Source: Haliscomenobacter sp.
GTDB taxonomy: Bacteria; Bacteroidota; Bacteroidia; Chitinophagales; Saprospiraceae
NCBI GenBank assembly: GCA_016707205.1
Contig: JADJHZ010000001.1
Span: 372,001-436,000, forward strand
Reading direction: 5' to 3'
Length of the DNA: 64,000 bases
Made by a program: the position numbers and the translations under genes. The notes beneath the pieces are model-generated. The model saw only the letters and a program-made list of their open reading frames with translations. It had not been told where the DNA came from and did not search any database. Shown in pieces: positions 58,501 to 64,000 of the stretch; within the stretch, counting starts at the first letter, position 1; every line of letters begins with the position of its first letter.

Positions 58501-61010
58501 TCATTACTTCCGTAAAAAGTCAGCCGGTAGGTCCACGGCGCATTGGAGAAATCAACGCCTCCAACGGTGGTGGTTGTACTGCCGTCGTTGTTCCGGAAGG
58601 CGATATGGATGTCATCATCCGCCAGGTTGACGCCAGTTACCCCGATGTAGAAATAGGTGGCATCGGCTGAAAAGTAATAATTGACGCTGTTGGCGCCATT
58701 GGCGATGGCCGGGCCAAAGTCACTGATAGCTCCATCTATTGCAATAGGCCGGATGGTGGCATTCGGGATGCTGGGGCAGTTGTCCGTACAATTGGGGATG
58801 CCGTCGCTATCCGTGTCCGTATCCGCCACGTTGCAGCCGCAAAGCCCGGGGGATGTTTTTGCCGCGTCATTGGGGCATCCGTCGTTGCAATCAAAGGTGC
58901 CGTCGTTGTCGGTGTCCACCAGACAGCTGGTTTGTAACTGACCTTCGACAAACACGGCATAGGAATACGCCGGCAGGTCGATATAGAGTGAATTGGCAAT
59001 GCCGTTCGGGCTGTTTTCCACCATGGGGGTGGTGAAATTGGCGTTGCCCGCAGCCAGGGTAAACTGGGTGCCCAAAGGAGCCGTGGCTGTATTGATGGCG
59101 TGGTTAACCCGGAGGCGCTGGTTTTCGAAGTTGATGGCCACGATCACATCTTTGCCGCCCACGCCGCCGCGGATCTGGTAAAGCAACAGATCGTAAGCGC
59201 CGGATTGCAGGTAAGCGCTGCTGTAGGGCGTGCCTGCGCGGTTGAGGTAGTCGACACTGGATGCTCCGACAATATAGTTCTTGTGGATCTGCATCAGCTG
59301 GTCGATAGCGGCTTTGTTTTCGTCCAGGGGGCTGCCAGGTCCGTAAATATCCACCCCGTAATAATCCGGATGGAACACACTGGGCAGGCCGATCTTGTTA
59401 TTCGTTAAAATATAGGCATAGGCCAGCATTTGCCGGTTGAGGATATGCTCGCCCACGGTGCGATAGTCGTGGTTATTGATGAAGGTGACGGCGTTGCGGC
59501 CGTTCATGCCCGCGCCATCGACGAGGCCTTTGGTGTAGAGATTTCGCACATCGTAGAGCCCATTGTCACAGGCATCTTTCAAAGCCTGCCGAAGCTCGAA
59601 GTCAAAGGCGCGCACGGCAATAGCGCCGGCAGCACCTGGCGTCATAGCCGCATACACCGCATCGATCCAGGCTTTCAGCACGCTGGCGTTCGAGGTAAAA
59701 TGCTCTCCAACAACCATAGGCGGAACCTTACCGGCGGCATGCAGGTCGTTGAGCAATTGCCCAACGAAAGAAGCCGGGAAATGCTTCACCGCATCCATCC
59801 GGAACCCCCGGACGCCCAAGGTATCCCACAAAAACTGATTCCAATCGTTGTATACCTGGCGGGTGGATTGCCCCCCCGCGCTGCCGTTATAGGCCTGCTC
59901 GACGTCGAAGAAAAAGAAGGGAAATTCTTCATCCCCGGTCAGGCAGGTGGCATTCAGGCCGTTGGGTTTGAAGTGGCGAAAGTTCATCGGGCCTTTGCCG
60001 CTGAGCAGGTTGGTGAAATCCGTGCGGGTCTGAACGGCCAGTTCACTGATGATGTCAACGTTTCGCGACTCCGAAAAAACGCCGTAAATCCGCTGATCGA
60101 TGCCGGTGCCGTCGCCACCAATCTGTTCGATATAGATTTCGAGAAAATCGCCTGCGGCATTGAAGTCGCCTACGTTCAATACCAGGTAGAACTCATCGGT
60201 ATTGCAGGAACCTATTTCCTGTTCCGCAAGTATATCGCGGCCCAGGAATATTGGCTGATTGGCCTGAGTGCAATCGGAACCGCCGTTAGGCTCCGCTTCG
60301 TTGATCGGCATATTGATAAACCCCGTGCTTTGCGTGCGGAAGAACAGTTTGTAATCTCTTCCATTGAACCCGCTGCTCCCGGAGGCGGAGGAGAATTTGA
60401 ACCTGTACCCTCCAGCGCCGTTCAGGCTACTGCCGCCCAGCGGGAGCCGGTAGCGCATTTTGCCATTCACCGGATAAGGCGTTGCCGGGAAACCTGCGCA
60501 CCCTGCACCGTTGGGATAATTGAGGACGTAATCCCGGACGGCGGAGTTGTCTTCCCAGTCGCCGCCGTCGCGGTGGTTATACACCACATCAGCGACAGGG
60601 TAGATTGTGTTAGCAGCAAGCGCTGCAACCCAAGCCTGGACTTCGGCGCCCGTGCCTACCCCCGTTTGGCCGCTGCGCTGCCCGTAATCGTATAAATCTT
60701 TCGGATCGTAGCCGTTGCTGCAATCGCCAAAGCTGGCTTTTGCCAGCGGAGGCATCCACATCATGGTGAATCCGGCGTTCTTCTGCGCTAATGCCCTGGC
60801 CGCCATATCGGCTGCCCAGGAAGAACCAGTATAGCTGTTACACCCGTTCTTGGGATAATCCCAATACCAGCCTTGCATCATAAAGTCCTGTGCATTTCCG
60901 GATATGGAAAGTGCAAAAAGCAGGAATAGGCAAAAGCTTTTTAGCGCGGAAAAACAAAAAAGATGGAAAGCGCCAAAGCCTCTCCTGAAGGACGTAGAGG
61001 TCAGATTCAT
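43583..61010 (-). CDS. giant secreted alpha-amylase/adhesin with T9SS sorting domain, about 5,810 aa, several frame breaks near the 3' end
   Basis: One gene read from MNLTSTSF (61010). Order: signal peptide ending SISGNAQ; GH13 alpha-amylase with DVVYNHRDG, GFRMDAVKHFP, VVGEHF and FINNHD, so the catalytic Asp-Glu-Asp set is intact (about 60.9-58.95 kb); thrombospondin-3 Ca repeats (DTDNDGTFDCNDGCP); a CBM9-like domain; the CDCDDNNAAINPGA metal motif; a beta-helix with GGGIYN repeats (58.1-56.6 kb); an anchor-D Ig-like domain; Gly-rich solenoid repeats; a second beta-helix; a SprB-like repeat; Asn-rich repeats; three HYR domains; Cys-rich domains; dockerin-like pair (STFDLVLITKDIMG, TTLDLIQLRKLILG); a cohesin-like domain; T9SS type A tail ending TKKMIVLE. 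Frame breaks fit base losses at 46744, 45779, about 45745, 45721, 44493, about 43940, about 43815 and 43621; adding the implied bases makes the length divisible by three. Likely a cell-surface or released glucan-degrading adhesin. Confidence 0.78.
44010..44044. repeat. GC-rich palindromic repeat inside the giant gene
   Basis: TTCCTGTCCCCC, then a short bridge and GGAGGGGGCCGGGGGGAGG, match (same order) the reverse complement of the intergenic element at 63133-63171. Here the sequence is translated on the minus strand as PPAPSKGGQEG in the middle of the cohesin-like domain, between NASPG and LFTLVV. Confidence 0.65.
49405..50190 (-). repeat. three near-identical 261-bp tandem repeats coding HYR domains
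   Basis: Three copies of an 87-residue unit (FDCTTLTDITANNDA, SDNCSGTVTATGVRDDN, YPVGTTTITWTFTDAAGK) follow each other at exactly 261-bp spacing and differ at only a few codons at DNA level. This suggests recent duplication or gene conversion. Confidence 0.85.
50540..51600 (-). repeat. Asn/Thr-rich coding repeats (FNNNTGGEIKIDR / LITIGASASVG)
   Basis: About seven to eight alternating units of roughly 20-45 residues with FNNNTGGEIKID and ITIGATASIG cores. They should form a beta-solenoid stalk in the giant protein. Confidence 0.75.
54330..55690 (-). repeat. Gly-rich coding repeats of about 67 residues (ITSSGGNVSVTGTGG)
   Basis: Roughly seven copies spaced 199-205 bp apart, visible as the recurring ACGCTCACGTT-type block at 54806, 55009, 55208 and 55413 on the plus strand. 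Each unit alternates ITSSGGNVSVTGTGG, NYGIYV and ITAGGSGTVTVQGTGG, which fits a right-handed solenoid. Confidence 0.8.
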
Positions 61011-61040
61011 AAGATTACGATTCGTTAACATGCATACCTT

Positions 61041-61049
61041 GCAAATGTA
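61041..61049 (-). promoter_or_regulatory. -7 box of the giant amylase-adhesin gene
   Basis: The minus strand reads TACATTTGC, an exact match to TAnnTTTGC. It lies 31 bp before the ATG at 61010 and only 9 bp before the ATG at 61031, so the start at 61010 is favoured. No TTG is found at the -33 position. Confidence 0.6.
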
Positions 61050-61353
61050 GCGAATCCTATGATCTTGGTTCGATTTTTTTGCCCTGGACAGGCAGCGGTT
61101 GTGGTGCACTGGGATTTAGGGAGCGGGGCCAAGGTTTCTAACATCGGGCCAACCCATCTGTGGGATGGAAACACCTTGCCATCTTCCGTAGCGTTAGGGC
61201 TCTGGCACACTAAAAGGCAGAGTATCAACCTGATATTTGGCACAAAGCGGAACCCACAGACGCGGCAGTGTGGGCATACTCGCGACAGTTGGTTCGAATT
61301 TGACTTCGTCACTCCGCAACTCCGCCGCAGCCTGGTAACTTTTATTCCCCGTT
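61050..61353. other. 304-bp space between the giant gene and glnS, no gene found
   Basis: Short open frames on both strands show no recognisable protein features. A small hairpin CCATC-TGTGG-GATGG is present at about 61157. Nothing else can be supported. Confidence 0.5.
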
Positions 61354-63026
61354 CTACCGCCGATACGCGTCTTTCAGCCCCACCGTGAGGTTAAACACCG
61401 GCTTACCGGGCTGGGAATCGGGGTCGGCGCAGAAATAGCCTTTGCGGAGGAACTGAAACTGGTCGCCGGGCCTGGCTTCGAGCAAGCTGGGTTCTACCAT
61501 CGCATTCGGGGCAATGACCATGGAGTCCGGGTTGAGGAATTCCAGATAGTCCCGCCCTCGTGGTCGGTGGGCGTGGGGTCGGTAAATAGGCGGTCGTAGA
61601 GGCGTACTTCCGCAGGAGAAGCGTGCGGGGCAGAGACCCAATGCAACACGCCTTTGGCCTTAAGCCCGGAGGTATCGGACCCCGAGCGGCTCTCGGGGAA
61701 GTAGGTACAATTCAGTTGGACGATCTCGCCGCTTTCCGGGTCTTTGACCACCTCGTCGCAACGGATGATGAACGCGCTTTTGAGGCGGGCCATCCCGCCC
61801 AGGGAGAGCCGGAAAAAATTCTTGGGCGCTTCTTCCATAAAGTCTTCTTTCTCAATGAACAGCTCCCTGGAAAAAGGCATTTTCCGGTTGCCGGTTTCGG
61901 GGGCTTCCGGGTTATTTTCGGTTTCGAGGGATTCGGTTTGGCCTTCGGGGTAGTTGGTTATGACCACCTTCAAGGGGTCGAGAACGGCCATGGCGCGCAG
62001 GGCGGTTTTATTCAAAAGTTCCCTGACGGAAAATTCCAGCAGTTCGAGTTCGATGACGTTGTCGCGGCGGGCAACGCCGGCGCGTTCGCAGAAGTTGACG
62101 ATCGCTTCCGGCGGGTAACCCCGGCGCCGCATGCCGGAGATAGTCGGCATCCGGGGGTCGTCCCAGCCCGTTACGTGTCCTTCCTGCACCAGCTTAAGCA
62201 AGCGCCGCTTGCTGGTAATCATATAGGCCACGTTCATCCGGGCAAACTCGATCTGCCGGGAAGGGAAAATGCCCAGTTGCTCAATAAACCAGTCGTAGAG
62301 CGGCCGGTGATGCCTAAACTCCAGCGAACACAGGGAATGCGTGATCTCCTCGATGGAATCGCTTTGCCCATGGGCAAAGTCGTACATCGGATAAATACAC
62401 CACTCGTCGCCGGTTTGGTGGTGATGGGCATGCTTGATGCGGTAGAGCACCGGGTCGCGCATGTGCATGTTGGGAGAACTCATATCTACAATAGCGCGCA
62501 ACACGCGACTGCCATCGGGGAATTCCCCGTTTTTCATTCCCTGAAACAAACGCAAGTTCTCTTCGATGGAGCGCCGGCGGTAAGGGCTTTCCGTTCCCGG
62601 CTGGGTGGGATTGCCTTTCATGGCAGCGATCTCCTCCGGAGTAGAATCGTCGACATAAGCCAGTCCGTCTCTGATCAGCTGGAGGGCGAATTCGTATAGT
62701 TTGGGGAAGTAATCGGAGGCGTACAACTCGTTGGCCCACTCAAACCCCAGCCACCGGATATCGGCTTTGATGCTGTCGACATACTCCACGTCCTCCGTAC
62801 TGGGGTTGGTGTCGTCGAAGCGCAGGTTGCAAAGCCCTCCGTACTTCTTCGCCAACCCGAAATTCACGGTCAACGCCTTGGCATGGCCGATATGGAGGTA
62901 GCCGTTGGGCTCCGGCGGAAAACGGGTATGCACCCTGCCCCCATGCTTCCCGGAGGCTATATCTTCTTCGATGATCTCTTCGATGAAGTTGAGGGATTTC
63001 TTTTCGTTGGTTTCTTCTATGCTCAT
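61354..63026 (-). CDS. glnS: glutaminyl-tRNA synthetase, one frame break
   Basis: A class I synthetase that charges tRNA-Gln. Recognised from RFPPEPNGYLHIGHAKAL (HIGH motif), NLRFDDTNPSTEDVEYV, MYDFAHGQSD, the KMSKS-equivalent MITSKRRL and the C-terminal barrel. The frame breaks at CCC 61555-61557; one extra G on the coding strand restores DHEGRDYLEFLNPDSM and a 557-residue protein of normal length ending GLKDAYRR. The gene is essential, so error is the likely cause. The ATG at 63026 (MSIEETNE) is preferred to 63044. Confidence 0.93.
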
Positions 63027-63132
63027 GTCGGTTACTTTATGCAAAAGGATGAAAAAGGGGTTAGGCGTTGGTTATATCTCGACAAGCGCAAATGGTCAAG
63101 ATAAATTGCAGAAGTCCTGGCGCCGGGGACTG

Positions 63133-63171
63133 GCCTCCCCCTAGCCCCCTCCGAAGGAGGGGGAACAGGAA
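63133..63171. repeat. GC-rich palindromic repeat in the argS-glnS gap
   Basis: CCCCCTAGCCCCCTCC and GGAGGGGGAACAGGAA form a hairpin (CCCCTCC-GAA-GGAGGGG). The same element occurs inside the giant gene at 44010-44044 in the opposite orientation. No gene lies in this 197-bp gap. Confidence 0.7.
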
Positions 63172-63223
63172 AAGCCCCTGCGTTTTGGAAAAATACATTA
63201 AAATTATAACACATATAAACCAA

Positions 63224-64000
63224 TCACATCCGCTCCGGCATATCAATCCCCAGTAAGTCCATTCCGTTGCGCAGGACGTGGGCGACGGCCATGCTCAGCT
63301 GGAGGCGGAACGCCCGGGCTGCTTCGTTTTCGGCGCGCAGGATGGAATGCTCGTGATAGAACCGGTGGTACGCCTTCGCTAAATTAAAACAATAGTTCGC
63401 AATGGCGGAAGGATCGTACTCCCGGACCGCTTCCTGAATGATGCCAGGGAACTGGTAAACCTGGCCGATCAGGTCGCGCTCGTCGGCGTTCAGGGGTTCA
63501 TGGGCGGATGCGGCGGAAAGGTCTTCCGATTCGATTTTGCGCAAGACCGACTGCACCCGCACGTAGGCATTCTGCACGTAGGGGCCGGTTTGGCCCTGGA
63601 GATCGACCGATTCCTTGGGGTCGAAGATCATCCGTTTTTTGGGATGGACCTTGATCAGGAAAAATTTCAGGGCAGCCAAGGCGATTTTGCGGATCACTTC
63701 TTCCTGTTCTGCTTCCGGCAACCCGGCGATATTTTCTCTTTCCAGCGTATTTTCCCGGGCTTCCCGGACGACTTCGGCGAGGAGGTCGTCGGCGTCTACC
63801 ACGGTGCCTTCCCTGGATTTCATACGTCCGGTGGGGAGTTCAACCATGCCGTAGGACAAGTGGAACAAACCCTCTGCATAGGGCTCTCCTAGTCGTTTCA
63901 TAATCTCGAAGAGCACCTGGAAATGGTAGTTTTGCTCGTCGGCAACGACGTACACCATTTTTTCCACGCCAAAGTCGCGGTACCGCAGCTGGGCGGTGCC
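63224..64000 (-). CDS. argS: arginyl-tRNA synthetase (3' part, runs off the window)
   Basis: The last 258 codons of ArgS. Visible are GTAQLRYRDFGVEKMVYVVADEQNYHFQVLFEI, LPTGRMKSREGTVV and the anticodon-binding all-helical domain (QGQTGPYVQNAYVRVQSVLRKIE, then NLAKAYHRFYHEHSIL). The frame is open to the window edge. glnS follows after about 200 bp on the same strand. Confidence 0.95.
   Translation of the reverse strand, partial: GTAQLRYRDFGVEKMVYVVADEQNYHFQVLFEIMKRLGEPYAEGLFHLSYGMVELPTGRMKSREGTVVDADDLLAEVVREARENTLERENIAGLPEAEQEEVIRKIALAALKFFLIKVHPKKRMIFDPKESVDLQGQTGPYVQNAYVRVQSVLRKIESEDLSAASAHEPLNADERDLIGQVYQFPGIIQEAVREYDPSAIANYCFNLAKAYHRFYHEHSILRAENEAARAFRLQLSMAVAHVLRNGMDLLGIDMPERM

Noticed and set aside
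44654..60695. Several open frames of 200-420 codons on the plus strand opposite the giant gene
   Set aside because: Their composition mirrors the minus-strand codons of a real gene with clear domains; none has a recognisable family.
61050..61353. Remnant of an insertion sequence upstream of the giant gene
   Set aside because: Neither terminal inverted repeats nor transposase motifs could be seen in the short open frames.

Overview
The window looks like the chromosome of a Bacteroidota member, most likely of the Saprospiria (Lewinella/Haliscomenobacter-like). The clues are proteins with type IX secretion (T9SS) C-terminal sorting domains, TAnnTTTG-type -7 promoter boxes, bacillithiol synthesis (BshC), the futalosine menaquinone route (MqnB), the carboxyspermidine polyamine route, PorV-like and OMP-barrel proteins, and a giant multi-domain surface protein. 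The placement is inferred from protein families only. No rRNA, tRNA, CRISPR array, intact insertion sequence or prophage is visible.

Layout. 0-3 kb: end of an rRNA pseudouridine synthase, then a minus-strand run engB, acyltransferase, DEDDh exonuclease. 3-6 kb: OMP barrel, ECF sigma factor, anti-sigma-like protein, secreted adhesin-like protein. 6-16 kb: bshC, then a minus-strand group made of an octaheme cytochrome with HEAT/TPR repeats, M28 peptidase, penicillin-acylase-family hydrolase and a RidA-family lipoprotein, then accD with a clear promoter and terminator. 16-21 kb: a conserved hypothetical, a TlpA-like lipoprotein and an unusual fusion (TIR-like, EDV minisatellite, poly-Glu, TPR, short-chain dehydrogenase). 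21-28 kb: T9SS-exported BNR protein, thioesterase, hypothetical, lipB, PorV-like, mqnB, prmC. 28-33.8 kb: polyamine genes (nspC, carboxyspermidine dehydrogenase and a divergent agmatinase), pyrophosphatase and a PLP enzyme of the cystathionine gamma-synthase family. 34-43 kb: flippase, saccharopine dehydrogenase family, cdd, kdsB, LysM protein, cystathionine beta-synthase, and an M16 peptidase pair (one catalytic, one not). 43.6-61 kb: one gene of about 5,810 codons for a secreted alpha-amylase fused to calcium-binding, beta-helix, HYR, dockerin-like and sorting modules. 61-64 kb: glnS and the 3' part of argS.

Two themes cut across the window. First, many conserved genes are broken by apparent one-base losses in short homopolymers (engB, bshC twice, the cytochrome twice, cystathionine beta-synthase, glnS, and several in the last 3 kb of the giant gene). 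This looks like uncorrected sequencing error rather than biology, so these are annotated as single genes with the frame break noted. Second, the intergenic spaces carry dispersed repeats: TAGACG-type heptamers, nested palindromes and a GC-rich stem-loop. They sit directly on the 3' ends of genes and in several cases supply the stop codon; one GC-rich copy lies inside the coding sequence of the giant gene.

The best candidate for something new is the TIR-TPR-dehydrogenase fusion at 18.2-20.9 kb, followed by the giant amylase-adhesin and the 3'-end repeat family.
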